A DNA stretch of 64,000 nt. Source: Stercorarius parasiticus (taxonomy: Eukaryota; Chordata; Aves; Charadriiformes; Stercorariidae). The stretch is from contig VWZL01001298.1 of the NCBI GenBank assembly GCA_013396915.1, positions 248,001 to 312,000 of the forward strand, written 5' to 3'. A program made the translations under genes and the position numbers. The notes below the pieces were generated by a model. It was not told the origin of the DNA. It did not search any database and saw nothing but the letters and a program-made list of their open reading frames with translations. Of this stretch, positions 24,794 through 36,965 are shown piece by piece. Position 1 is the first letter of the stretch, and each line of letters begins with the position of its first letter.

Positions 24794-27007
24794 TCTGGGT
24801 TTGATTCACAAACAGGTTTTGCAGCACTTATGCTCTCAGTTCTCAGAATGGAGATCCCAGAAGAATTGAATCAATTCTTCAGGAATTCCCTGAAGCACCA
24901 TGTAACATGTTCGCTCATTTCAGCCGCACTTGGGGCAACAGATACACTTTTAAAAGGGGAAAACATATTAGAGAAAAAGGGAAGCGTGTTCTAGTAAAGA
25001 CAGCTAATCAAGAGAGAAATTAAAAAGTGAGACTCGGTGTGGTTTTGGTGTCTGGGATAAGGACTTACCCTAATGTTTTGAGTGCAAACTGCAGAAGTGT
25101 TAAGTATCACGAAGGACAGCCATCCTTCCTTTGTACCATGGTTTTCAGAGAGTAAGCCTCAGAAGAAGAGCAAAGAACTGGAAGAAGTGAAGTGCAGGAG
25201 GAACATTCCCTCTCTCCTCCCTCTCCCTCTCTTTTTTGTAAGAAAAGACAAAGAAGAGCCCATGTTGTACTGTGCGCTGTGCGGACGTGCAGTAACAGTT
25301 TAAGTCCCAAGTTAAAAAAGCTTCATTGATAAGAGACAATTACCATCCCTTGTTTAACAGATGGCAAAAGCAAGACTAAGAAGGATTATTTAGGAATTAT
25401 TTAATAATTTAATTAGCATCCTATTATTCAAGAGCTTGTGACAGGGTACTGGATGCAGGCCACCTGACTCTTAACCCAGCACTTGAACCCTGAGCTTGTT
25501 CCTCTGTTATTTGCAGTTACCTTCATTGTTTTTTCTTTCCCCTGGCTCTGCTGTAGGTACCACTGGTTTCCTGCCACCTCAGCTGCCCCAGTGTCCCTGT
25601 CACAATGCAATTGCTTCACACAGGTCTTTCTGTGGTGCCATGGAAGCTGTGCTGGTATACCATCTCACCCACAGGGAGCTGGCAGATCCGACGTGGGGCC
25701 TGTGGAAGACTCATGACCTTCTAAAGCAGCAGGTGCAAGCCAGGCAGAGAGACATAAGAACTTCTGAACTGTCAGTAGACATCTGCATTTGGGCCCACTC
25801 TTACAGGGTTACCTAGGATATTCTCTAGGATTACCTGCATTGTCATGGAAAGAGCATGCAAGCATTCTAGAAAACAGTCTGCGCCATTGTAAAGATACAG
25901 TCAACGATGCAGCACAGAGAACTTTTGGAATCCATCAAAGGCACCTATGCATACCCCGTTGTTACAGTCCAAGTAGCTTTTCACATATCAACAACACTCA
26001 TGTGAGACAAAGAAGGCCTTTCAGAAAAACAGAACCAGCTGACAGTTGTCCCTTTGTCACGCAGAGGAATATGAGGTCTAACGGGACAGTGGGACACAGT
26101 GCAAGGAGCTGGAAGTTACTGCAGTCTTACCCAGCTCTGGAACAGAAAATAGTAAAGCTAGATGTGTGGGTTACTCAGCCCAAGCTAATAAGTTATGCTG
26201 AGAGGCAGGGTGTGGTCTTCTAATGCAGTTATCCTCCTTTGAAGACCTCAGGTAACAATGCTCTGTGGGATAGAGCTGCAGATCTACGCTATCACAGGGA
26301 GGCTCTGTATGATACCCTGGGCAGCAGCAGCCTGGAGGTGCTCCATGTGGTTTGCAGGTTCACCTGGGAATGGGACCAATTCACAGCCACAGTGGCCAAC
26401 TTTTCTGAGGTTTCTAGGGCGAGATTCCTATGGGATCCCATTCCCATGGGATGACTCCGCAGCTTTTGGACCAAGGGCTCCCTGATTCCTGTAACACCAG
26501 GATGCCCATTTTGGCCCTTTGCAGAGCTCACAAATTTGCCACTGTGCCATAGAGTCTCCTACTCCAGGTGCACCAGAACACCACTGTCCTGGGGCTCATG
26601 ACCTCTGGGCTTTTAACAATATTCTGAGGGCTTGTTTTTCCACATTCTTATTGTTGTTGACTTAAACCAACTGCTTGTTTTTCTTGCAGCGTTTGGTCTC
26701 CTTAAGAAAGAAATTAGCACAAAACGAATGAAGGGGTGAAGGGTTATCACAGCCATGGGAGTGGACAAGAACAAGGGAGAGGTGGGAATACTCTGCTTCT
26801 TCTACAAGCTGTTCTCTTCTCTGCTAATGCACTTGTTGTTTTTGCTGAAGGGACTGCACCAAAATGCTGACTATTTAAACATTTATAAGGAAGATTTCAC
26901 AGATATTCTGTGAAGTGATCGCCTTATACATGTTTTCTTTTGGGGTCGCTGTAATAATTGTATACACAGGCACCTACACAGCTGAGTTAGCTGCTGCTGG
27001 AGTGTTT
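24794..27007. other. Non-coding interval with one possible old SINE/LINE tail
   Basis: Around 25,336-25,385 'ttaccatcccttgtttaac' followed by AGATGGCAAAAGCAAGACT resembles the common MIR/L3-type tail 'ttatccccattttacagatgaggaaactgag'. At 26,430-26,451 two abutting palindromes occur (ATGGGATCCCAT, TCCCATGGGA). A 144-codon plus-strand frame at 25,789-26,223 has no recognisable domain. Confidence 0.4.
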
Positions 27008-27100
27008 TTTCACTCACACTGACTTTACATACATGTTAGGTCACTGACTTCCTTCGATCTATCCCAGATTTGTATAGTGAGATCAGAATGGGACTGTGCT
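27008..27100. repeat. Old interspersed repeat, TTACAC family, copy 3
   Basis: Contains 'ctcacactgactttacatac' and ends with 'cagatttgtatagtgagatc' running into AGAATGGG, matching the CAGATTTACAC..GTGAGATCAGAATCTGG edge of the family. Confidence 0.4.
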
Positions 27101-28447
27101 GGAGGAGTCTGCTTTTTCGTTTTTAAATAAGGCCTATATAGCATGAGGAACCTACAACAAAATCAGAAAACTGGGCTTGCAAGTGAAAACTGTAATAGTT
27201 TAGTTTCATTATGAGTGAAGAATTTAGAAGCTTGGGTTTGTTTTTCTGGGCGGAAATCTTCTTCAATATTCCTCACAGAGTTCTTACTGTGTGGTGTTTA
27301 TGAGCTCACTTTAGTGCACCCTTTCTTACCAGAGCCTGTCACACATACAATTCTGCTGTCTGAGGACTTACTGAAATCTGCTATAGCTCTGTGAAGAGCA
27401 AAATTCTCCTTGGGGCAGAGAGAAAGCACAATGTGGGACTGCATTTGAATGCTGCTAGAGGGAATAAATACCTCTTAGTGACTTGCAAATCTGTGCCCAT
27501 TCTCCCATAAAAGGTATCAAGCACATTGTTCTATGCCTAGGTAGCATTCCCTAATTCCATCCAGCTGGAAGAAAAGGACACCAGACAAAAAGTCAAACTG
27601 AGGTATTCTGCTTCACTGATAATACCTGACCATTAATCCACTAAGACAGCTAAGGCACATAGGGATTTTAAGAACCTCCTGCCCTGGCTAATGCATTGTT
27701 CTGATGCAAAGTTTAAAAATGAATACTGCTCAATGCTAACCTGCTGCCCGAATGTCCCCAGCTTATCTGCAGTTGTCCCAATATTTGGTGTATGAGCAAC
27801 CCAAATATTGAAGGGGATCTTTCACTGTCAGTACCTGCCATTCTCGTTACAACAGCATAAGTGGGAGTGCAAGAAATATACTTCACAAGTGGTGGGGCAG
27901 GGTGGATTTTCATGTAGCCTCTGAAGGGTACATGGAAGTCTGCAATCAGCTCAAGGAATTAATTTATAAGAGGGTAAGGGCAGACCAGATACACTGTCTC
28001 CTGGCTTCTCAGCAAATGAAGTGAACCATGCCATAGTAAGAAGCTGAGAGAAGGCAGACAGTCTTTCCTTCAGTCCTACATCTAGTGCTTACTGATAATT
28101 TTTCTATGACTCTAAACTAATTCCCATCCCCAACTCATCCACCTGGCTGCATCTCTTGTTCCTTTTCCAATGGTTTCTAAATGATATCCTCTCTTTCATA
28201 TGTCTCACAGAGACACACTCCTCTGGAAGCATTACCCCAGATAGGAATGTTGAGTGAGGAAGGGCCTCGTTAGCATCTCAGAAAGGCTGTTGTAGACCAC
28301 CAGAAGCTTTGAGAGGGGGTACCACAGCCTAAACACATATGTTCTATCCTTTAGGTCACTTCCATGTCAGTGGAGTAATACTGAACTGCACAACCTGAGA
28401 CCTGCCCCTACAACCCTAATATGCTTCCTCCAAGGAGGGATTTCTAG
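27101..28447. other. Non-coding interval, nothing recognised
   Basis: No gene-like frame or repeat that I can support. Confidence 0.55.
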
Positions 28448-28512
28448 TCCTCACAACAGCATGGCAATCTGGTTATTTGCTCCCATCCAGTGGGCAAAAT
28501 GAGGCCAACTAA
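28448..28512 (+). repeat. Possible MIR/L3-type tail
   Basis: The words 'ttctagtcctcacaacagca' then 'tgctcccatccagtgggc' and AAAATGAGGCC parallel the old amniote tail 'TCCTCACAACAACCC...TTATCCCCATTTTACAGATGAGGAAACTGAG'. The match is diverged. Confidence 0.35.
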
Positions 28513-28889
28513 TAGTGTCTATGAAAAATGGACACGGAAGAGACTAAGACGTGGTACATCATGCCAGACAGGATAGTAAAGAGCTGAGAACAGCTGTACA
28601 CTATTCCACATCCACTTGAGATTTCGAATCTTTGCAGTAGTTTTGCAAAGCAAAGCACTCTTCCCTCAGAACGCAGTAGGACACAGGAGTATATTCACAA
28701 GACCAGTCTTATGACTCTAAGTAATCACAGTCTTGCCCGTTGTGTAATGTCATCACTGAAAAGGCTGGTTGTACTAATAGGAAGTGATGGCTGATCCCAT
28801 TTAGAGAAACATTTCTAAGAAGCAACAAGCAGTATAATATCAAGAGGACTTTTAGATTTCCGCATCTCTTCTCCTGGGGGCGCCTGCAG

Positions 28890-28910
28890 ATAAAGGAGAA
28901 GGCAAGGAAA
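28890..28910 (+). other. Candidate 21-nt microexon
   Basis: A moderately pyrimidine-rich acceptor (ctcctgggggcgcctgcag) is followed by 21 nt and the good donor gtaagtgt. In frame 0 it would encode IKEKARK. The length is a multiple of three, as in neural microexons. The same spot contains TGGGGGCGCC, which resembles part of a CTCF core, so the acceptor may be fortuitous. Confidence 0.15.
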
Positions 28911-31900
28911 GTAAGTGTTTACTTTCTTTTTTTGGTAATCACTAAGTATAGTGCTGCAAATGCAGTTGCATTTGTCCTATAAATCACATAATCACTCAAT
29001 AAAAACAAGAAAGGTGTGTAGCAGCAAGGGAGAAAGAAAGAGTGGAAAATTCTGTAGGCTAATTATAGGAACATAGTGCTTCCTTTTTAATTTGCAGGCT
29101 TCCATAATGTGTACATGGTGATAGTCTTTACTCAACTCTCCTGGGATAAACTCAGAGTGGCTCAGCTAAAGGAAAGGTTTCTCCAAATTTGTCCCCATAT
29201 GAAGCTGGACTAAGTACACAGTTCTTATTGGTATAAAGTGATTAGCATGCAGATCTTACCACATTGTTTACAGATGTTTTGCTGGAGGCCAAATCCTGCT
29301 TGATTTGCATCACTGTTTTCACCATTGTTAGCTTCTGCCTTTCCCTGAATTATGTTTGAATATCTTTGGTCCATAAGATATCACAAATACCTAGTAAGAT
29401 GTGATCTATACTGTATATGTTATCTCATAGTCAGAAAAGAGTAAAACAAAGCAAAAAAACAGAGTTGCCCACAGCCACAAGAAGAACTAACATCTGACAA
29501 GAGCTGCTAGTTCCTAAAAATCAAGTTTATATTATTCTTTTCATGATCTCCCATTTCAAAGTCTAGCACAGATGTGCACTGGTAGAAAAATCCTGTGGCT
29601 TCTCTTTTCCTGACCGTCCACCACAATCCACTGCATTGCTGTTGGGAGAGCGTGTCTCTACTAGCTGTACTTAACTATCTTCTGCATGCAAATCAGCAGC
29701 AGCATGTGACCCACCCAGAAACAGCCCCAACATGCACATGTTCTTGGAAACAGGAATTATTCCTACTGATCAGCCTTATTCAACTGTCTGTGTTCATGCT
29801 GGGTCTCACTGAGAGCAGTATCTTTGGATACAGTTGAGTTCTGTGGGTTTTGAGCTGAAAGACAAGCCCATTCTTGCCCGGCTGACATGGACTCAGTACT
29901 GAGGATGCAGCCATCATCTTTCTGGAGTTCTCTTCAGTGCAGTGTCTACATCAAGTGATATCAGCCCCTGATAACAGAAACCACTGTGTTTCCCCAAGCC
30001 TGGACTAATCCTCCATGCCCTTTCAGTGTCATGACTACTAGTTTGCTTTTCCTAACAAAGCTTCTATACAGAGCAAACAGTCATAAAGGCTGCTGGGCCT
30101 ATTAACTATTCAAACTGAATGTGGTTACCCATACACACACACACCCCAAAAGGCATGCACACATATACGTCCATGCACTGAAGTAAACGCATTGCACAAG
30201 GAATTGCAATGGATATACAGTATTTCAACTGAAGCGTCAAGCTTGCCTTCTAAATCAGATACATCATTTATTGACTCCAGTGCTGTAAGTCACCCTTTGA
30301 AACAGATGGCTTCCCTCGTGAATTAGACGGGGAGATCATCTACTAAATCATCTCCATATTGAATCCAATACAGCATACTGCAAAGAGAACAGCTCTACAA
30401 AACAACTATACATAGAGGAGGTACTACAGTATCTCCAGTGGGTTATTGCTTCAAGGGCAGAGCACAGACGATACCCAGGCAGGTTGCTGGTGGCCTGCTT
30501 GTGTAGACAATGAAAAGCTAATCAAGTGCTACGATAATGGCTCTGACAGATACTATCTCATAAACCTACTTGCAGTAGTTTAAAAGATAATCATCCCCTC
30601 CAGCTGCAGGGATGTGTGCCCATACCTCAGGTGCTCCAGTCCATGTCTGGTGTATTAATTTAAATCACCAAGCTGTGAAGTGGAGCAGCTGAGGCATCGG
30701 CACACCTCCCCCCAGTTTTGTCCATTTTGCTGACTCTGCAGTGAGACTAACCCCAGTGGCAGGGATGGCACAGACAGCCAGGGCGGTACCATGGTAAGCT
30801 GCTAGAACTTGATTTGGCAGGGAACGCCTGTCAGGGCCCTACGGGTACAAAGAGCAAAAATTTTCAGTCAGGGAAGACATTTGCATAATATACATCAAAA
30901 GGGGAATACAAAGATATGCTTTCCCCGCATCCAGTGGAAATAATGGGTAAAGGCTCACCCTCATCTTGTGCGGGCCACTTTCAGAGACATGTGCTGCTAT
31001 AGTCTCATTCTTTTTTCTCTCTGTAATCCTTGTCGCACAACTAAGTTTTTTTTTTTTCATTCCTCATTCATGCCCTCCATGAAAGACAGCAGTATTCTCC
31101 GTGTGCTGTAATTGGACTGACTGGCTGACTGATTCCTGTTCTCCCCTTGTGCAGCCCTGGGAACCTGGGAGAAAAAAGGTGGAACAACCAGCCACTCAAA
31201 AAAACCCCAGACTATTTCAAAGGTTAAGGAGTAGAGCATGCAACTTCTGTCTGTTACAGACGACTGGGCATTGCAATTCGGATGTCTTGTTCCCAATACT
31301 TCCTTACTATGATTGTCACAAGGATGACAAAGGGTGGGAAAGGCAAGCCGTTCTCATTAAAGACTTATAAAGGGGATTTTTGTGAGGAGAGTATTACACT
31401 TTCCTTTTTCTGAAGTGTGACAATGCTTGGGAAAACAAGATAGAGCGAGCCTAGCTTAAACTGTCTGAAGGACGGTAAATGTTGTGCATGTTCAGAAAAC
31501 ATGCTGTGCACACCCACATGCAGCTAAGTCAAGCAGTCTTTCTACGATTACCCTCAGTGTTGCCTGCAGTGGAACGGGAATGCTCACACTGCCTCAGCTT
31601 GAGTAAGTCTGAATTGATAGTGATGCTCTTACTGGGTAAAAATAACCACTGTAGACAATGTGCAGTTAGTCTCATGGGCCAGCTTCTCTCCAGCTCAGCA
31701 CATTTTTTTTTATTTGCATTTCCTTCACCCTCTCCCAGAGTATGGACAAAGGAGCCGCTGATCTTGGTCACCAGTACCAAAGGATTTTAATATTCCAGTT
31801 ACTCTGTCTATTTATATCCTTAGTGATGTGTCCTCCTTTTTCTTCCCTCTCCTTTTTACTAAGCCAGCCTGCACCAAGGCTTAGTCTTTCCCCACTCCTA

Positions 31901-32289
31901 ATTGCAGTCCTTTGTGCTTCTCCTCCATGGGTTCCTCAGCAAAGGGGAACATCAAGAAACCCCTCTAAATTAGAAGGACAGCATAGTGCATAGTCAACTC
32001 TTGTCCATTTGGAGCAATGCTGCTGCAGTGCTCTTCAGCATATCTGTCATCTGGCTTCACTATTTCAGACATGACTACAACTGCATATTAATCATGTTCC
32101 TGCGAGGGCTAGCCAGAGTTCCAGCACTCCAGATAATTTGGGGCAGATAAGGAAGTATTATGGTCTTCTGCCAAAACCGTGCCAGTCAGTGTCAAAATCA
32201 ACAACTCCTCCATCTGACTCTGATGCATTCATAGGATGACTGGTGCAACATAAAGGAGGGTGGGAGGGTAAAGAAAAGATTCACTAAAA
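28911..32289. other. Non-coding interval, nothing recognised
   Basis: Only a short CA run near 30,132 was noted. At 29,285-29,320 'ggccaaatcctgcttgattt' could be a remnant of the TTACAC-family edge. No gene is visible. Confidence 0.5.
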
Positions 32290-32335
32290 AGATTCCTTCA
32301 TTTTGCCAACCTGTAAAATGGGACCATACAGGTTT
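32290..32335 (-). repeat. Possible MIR/L3-type tail, antisense
   Basis: 'cattttgccaacctgtaaaa' running into TGGGACCAT parallels the antisense form TCAGTTTCCTCATCTGTAAAATGGGAATAAT of an old SINE/LINE tail. It is short and diverged. Confidence 0.35.
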
Positions 32336-32624
32336 GTATCAGAGGGCCAGGGGCGAGGAGGTGTAATATTTTAATTTCTTCCCCCTGCTTGGATTTCCAG
32401 ATAAGAAGCAATAAAAATTATGCAAAACATCCAATAATAGGGCCATCTTTAAAGGTTGCAAGATGTTTGCAAGCATGATAATTCATAAAAGATTATACCT
32501 TTTGAGGTCTGAATTTGACTCAACTTCCATTCCAGTATCAAAACACAGTTCATCTTATGTTGTCCATTTTTAGTTGGTGTTACCCTCAGAATCTTTGCCT
32601 ACCCTAGGGATACAGGTTTTTGTG

Positions 32625-32650
32625 AATGAATAAATAAATAAATAAATAAT
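32625..32650. repeat. (AAAT)n microsatellite
   Basis: About six tandem AAAT-type units (gaataaataaataaataaat). A similar one lies at 34,743-34,763. Confidence 0.9.
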
Positions 32651-33128
32651 CAAACCCCTGCATTTAGTTGTCACTGCTTCAATCCCTAGGGTGCTGACAA
32701 GGCTGAAAATCTTATGACAGATGGAAGGTGGTCACTGCTTTATGCAATGGCCTCAGCCCTCTCTGAACCATGTGGCACAGTGGTTAAAGACGTTATGGAA
32801 TAATATGGTACCTTAAGCCTTGATATGTCAGCATCTCATGGCTGCTGTAAGCTACACTGGCAATATTGTTGAACTGCATTTTATATTCCTTCTTAATCCT
32901 TCTAGTTTTGCCTACTCATTTATAGGTTTAATATATTGGAAAAAATGCAAAACTTTGTTACAGTGTTTTTGCTCGCTCTGAAAAGTTGATGTACCAGGGC
33001 TGGTGACTGATATATTGAATTTGTCCTTTACGGTAATTGTTTAAATGTTATAGCAGCTTTAACATGTCATCTGTTAAACTTATTGGTGATGCAGCTGTTC
33101 AACGTGCAGTGTGGGTAATATTTACATG
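32651..33128. other. Non-coding interval, nothing recognised
   Basis: AT-rich DNA leading into the minisatellite. Confidence 0.5.
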
Positions 33129-33302
33129 ATTTACTGGGTGACGTACAGTTTTTGATTCAATAGAAATGTATTTGATTCAATAGGTGATGCATCTAATTCA
33201 ACCGGGAGTCCATCTAATTCAAAGGTGATGCATTTGATTCACTAGCTGATGTACCTGATTTAGAAGGTGATGGATCTAGTTCACTAAGAACGATTCCAAT
33301 TC
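33129..33302. repeat. Degenerate 21-bp minisatellite, about 7-8 units
   Basis: The unit is close to TTTGATTCAATAGGTGATGCA. Successive units start at about 33,151, 33,171, 33,192, 33,213, 33,233, 33,254 and 33,275 (lengths 20, 21, 21, 20, 21, 21, 19), with partial units at both ends. Units share a (T/C)(T/C)(G/A)ATTCA half and a GGTGATG(C/G)A half. The period is a multiple of three, but single-base length changes and stops (GATTCACTAG) rule out a continuing reading frame. Confidence 0.85.
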
Positions 33303-34742
33303 CCCCATGCAAGGTATTTACTTCAGTCTGTGATGAATGAGCTTTAATAATAATACATGTTTCTCCGATAGTGGATGTATTGGCTTCAATTTATATCCCA
33401 AGCTTCCCAAATCTGGAGTGGAGTGACACCTTGCAGCCACGATTCAGGTGAGGATCACAAGCAGTGTGAAACATTAGCCACTAAAATAATGGGACCAAAT
33501 TATGTGATAAAAGCCGTGTTTCCCAGATGAAATATTTTCACCAGATGTGATGTGGGGATACAAATGCCCTGTCACTGCTGTTATTGCTACCACAGTACAT
33601 GACGAAAATCCCAAAATCCATTTACCTTTAGTGTCATTGCTGGGATTACATACTCAGTACTTATTTCCCCAGAGCTATGTGAGCTCTCAAATAGCGGCAT
33701 CTGAACTAACAGCTCCACTCACCTCATTTTTGTGTGTGCTTTTATTTTGTTAGAGGTTGGCAAATATTTAGCCCTAGTGAAAACGGGGAAAAGAGTGTTG
33801 GTAAAAAGCAGTCTTACATGGGTAAGGAGTGCAGGGACTCAGGCCTGTAGGACATACTGCAGCCACCATTTCTGCACTGGGATCGCATCCTGGTGCGAAC
33901 CTCTGGAAGCATTAGCTTCACAAGCACCTGTCCATTGTGTTTCTGCTGGCTATTGCCTACCCTGGAACCCTTTGTGAATAGGTCAGTCTCACTGCCCTGT
34001 CCACCTCTGGCTCCAGCTCCAAAATTAGTGCCAGAATCCTGTCTTCTTTGGATGATGGTTGAGATATTTTTGTCATGCAGATTACATTTTCAGCCACAAA
34101 TATGGTACGAACCTTTGCTTGCACACCTACAAAAACAAGGATCTCTTCTTGGACTTGTGTCTCTTTATCTGTGTGGTGGCCATCTCCAGAGTTGTGTTTA
34201 TCACTTGTACTACAATAGCGCGTAGGGAGGGGGGCTCATTTCAGAAGGTCTGGGCTTAGTCATGAAAGAAGATGTGCACCCATGCACAGCTACAAACCTG
34301 GAACAGTTTTTCAGTGGGATCTCAGAGCCCCAGAAAGCCACTTTACTGCCCAAAGCCGCCCTCTTCTAGTCCCTGACCCAACTTTGTCAGGGGTCCTTCC
34401 TTATAACCTTTTGTTGCCCATATGCCCCATGAAGAATTACTCCTCCTGGGTGTAGCAGCAGCTGCAGCCTATCCAACATATTTGCCTCCAATTTGTGCTC
34501 CACTTGGAAGGGTTCCCAGGGCAAATGCTTCACTCATTGTGCCCTTGTTACTGCTCTTTGAGGCATATTCATTTTCTTGTGTGGGTGCAAGTTTTCTTCT
34601 TGTACCCGTGGCTGACCTGTCTGCCTTTTAAAGACTACTAGGCAAATAAATGACAGGGCATGTGTGTAGTGTTGCTATACAAGCCAGAGTCTCCAAATGC
34701 TAAAAACAATGTGCTAAATACTTAAGTAGGTACCTAATCTTA
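33303..34742. other. Non-coding interval, nothing recognised
   Basis: A donor-like CAG|gtgagg at about 33,448 lacks a good acceptor. No gene is visible. Confidence 0.5.
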
Positions 34743-34763
34743 AAATAAATAAATAAATAAATA
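34743..34763. repeat. (AAAT)n microsatellite
   Basis: Five tandem AAAT units. Confidence 0.9.
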
Positions 34764-36839
34764 TTCTTTCACACTTTATTGCTCCAGGCTGTGTCTAGAG
34801 ATGTACTGAAGTTGTTGCAGGAGTCTTAAGTAGTCAGCTTTTTTCTATCCACTGAGTTTTCAGGGTTGAGATTTGTGTACCTCCATTTGGTATCATATGT
34901 TCAGATAGAATACATTAACACATTACTGTCTGATCTGGGGAAATAGGGCTGTTTTTCCACCTTTCATTCCTCTCTATATATTTCTCTTCCTTGCTTTCCT
35001 CCCTTCTCTCTAGTCATGGCAGTGATTGAAATCTGTCTTTTCCATTATGAGATATGCAGTGACATCCATCCACTTCTCCTTAGTGCCCAGTCAGTAAAAT
35101 ATGTATTCTGTGCTCAGAGAATAAGTGTATTAACTGCCCTTTGGTAGTTTAATGAAGAATATGAAGAGAAATAATAAGTCTGGAAAATTAAATGGCTTAT
35201 AGTGATGGTGTCAGCTCTTACGTAGAGTTCAAACTTTGGAGACTTCTTTCAAGGCTACAGACCTGCAATGACAAACACTGCTGCAATACTAGGGAAGAGC
35301 TTTAATAATGTTCATCTCTTAAGTGGTTCCACTTGACACAACATACATCGCCAGCTCTTGTTGAATGTAATACTTGATAAGTTAAGCAGAGTCCACTTCT
35401 TAGTGATGCGAAAGCAAGCAAAATTCAGTCTCAAGTGCCTGGCATTTTTTAAATGACCTGGGTCTTTTAGAGAATCTACAAGACCAAGAAGCAAATACTG
35501 CTTCAGTTAGAGTACCTGCATGTTACAGGCACAGGTATGTCTGTATAGGCAGAACAAAACCCACTATTCACTTTTCATGTCATCAGGTACCTGCTCTCAC
35601 CCCTGCCAGCGTCCTCTGTTGTCCAGAAGGATATACATCCCATATTTCAGGTTTGGGTGCTATGGAAGTCTCCATTAAAATGAAAGGAAAACAAGAAACA
35701 GTTTTTGTCTTGAAATTTTCTCCAAGTTTTTTTGTTTGGTTTTGTGGTTTTTTTTTTAGTTTTAGTTTTAATCAAAGCATTTAGCAAGTGACTGAGGCCA
35801 GAATAGGCTACATTGCAAGGAACATCCTGCCTGTCCACTCCTGCACAGACTTCAAGTGCTCAAGGTGGGCTCCAAGGTCCAGGCTTCTGAAGTTAATGCC
35901 ATTTTATTTACAGGTGAATAGCATTTCCAAACACTCCTCTCCTTTTTTTTTCCGTAACAATTGAGAACTGGGGAAGAAAGAGGGGAAAAGGCACATTCCC
36001 TCAGGGCCAGGAGTGACTAGATATACAGCTAATTGTTTTGGCTACTTTTTAAAAACTTGTCCCAGGGGCTGAAAAGCTGATCCCATGAGCAGGCAGATAA
36101 GCAGATGAATTTGTCTCAGGCTTGATCTGTGCCTCCCAGACCTCCAAGAGTCTTTGCATGTTATAGGGTTTGGAAACGGCAGACAATGCAGTCTCTCCTC
36201 TCAGCACAGAAGTGCCATAGGCGCTGTCATTAGTTGAACACTGCCATTTTTACAATTACAAACCCTGCCATGTTGCACAGAGGAGCTGCAGCTGCTACTT
36301 CTTGGGGTACTGAGTAAAGCATACTCCTATGATAGCCCCCAGAGACCCATGCACAGCATAGCTTATTGAAACAGATGGGTTGAGGGAGGGATGCTTCATC
36401 GACAAAGCACATTTGTCTAAATACAAGAAGAATGAAAACGCAGCACTTATCACTGGTGCTTAATCTTAAATCCAGTGAAGTCTGGAATGGGGGAGATGAA
36501 TGCTGTGCTTGCTGTGGTGTAATACACAAGCACGTAAAAACCCCTTCTTCAATCCTCCTTGGGTTTTGAGCACATTCGCCGCTTAAAAAACCCACAGAAA
36601 TCAACCAGGCTCCCCCTATGAGCAAGCTGAGAGATAAAGCAGAGCATTTAAATCATGGTGAGCTCATTCTAGCTATGCCCTTTGCCACCATGTTGTGGAA
36701 GCACAGTGCAGAGCCCTCACAACAACACCCAGATGTTGCCCTTAGAGCCTCTTATTTTTGATACCTGGAACATACTACCATTATCTTGGGTGTTTCTGGG
36801 TCTTTCACTTAAGACTATCACAACATTCACAAACACTAG
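34764..36839. other. Non-coding interval, nothing recognised
   Basis: A 131-codon minus-strand frame (36,230-36,625) has no recognisable features. T-rich runs occur near 35,740. Confidence 0.5.
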
Positions 36840-36965
36840 AGGATCAGCTCTGTGAAGTGTGGAGATAATTGTCATCCATGTTTATATAGGTGGGGAAACT
36901 GAGGGAAAATTGCACAGTGGTATTAATAGGAGACAGAGGTAGAACCTTTAACTAAATTCTGCTCT
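36840..36965 (+). repeat. Old MIR/L3-type SINE/LINE tail
   Basis: 'gtcatccatgtttatatagg' followed by TGGGGAAACTGAGGGAAAATTGC, then 'gacagaggtagaacc' and 'aaattctgctcttcc'. These follow the order of the ancient vertebrate tail: cattttacagatggggaaactgaggc ... ggcagagctggaacc ... tctgactcc. The core GGGGAAACTGAGG is exact. Confidence 0.55.

Noticed and set aside
25789..26223. 144-codon plus-strand frame
   Set aside because: No recognisable motif, no splice sites fitting its limits, and no supporting neighbours.
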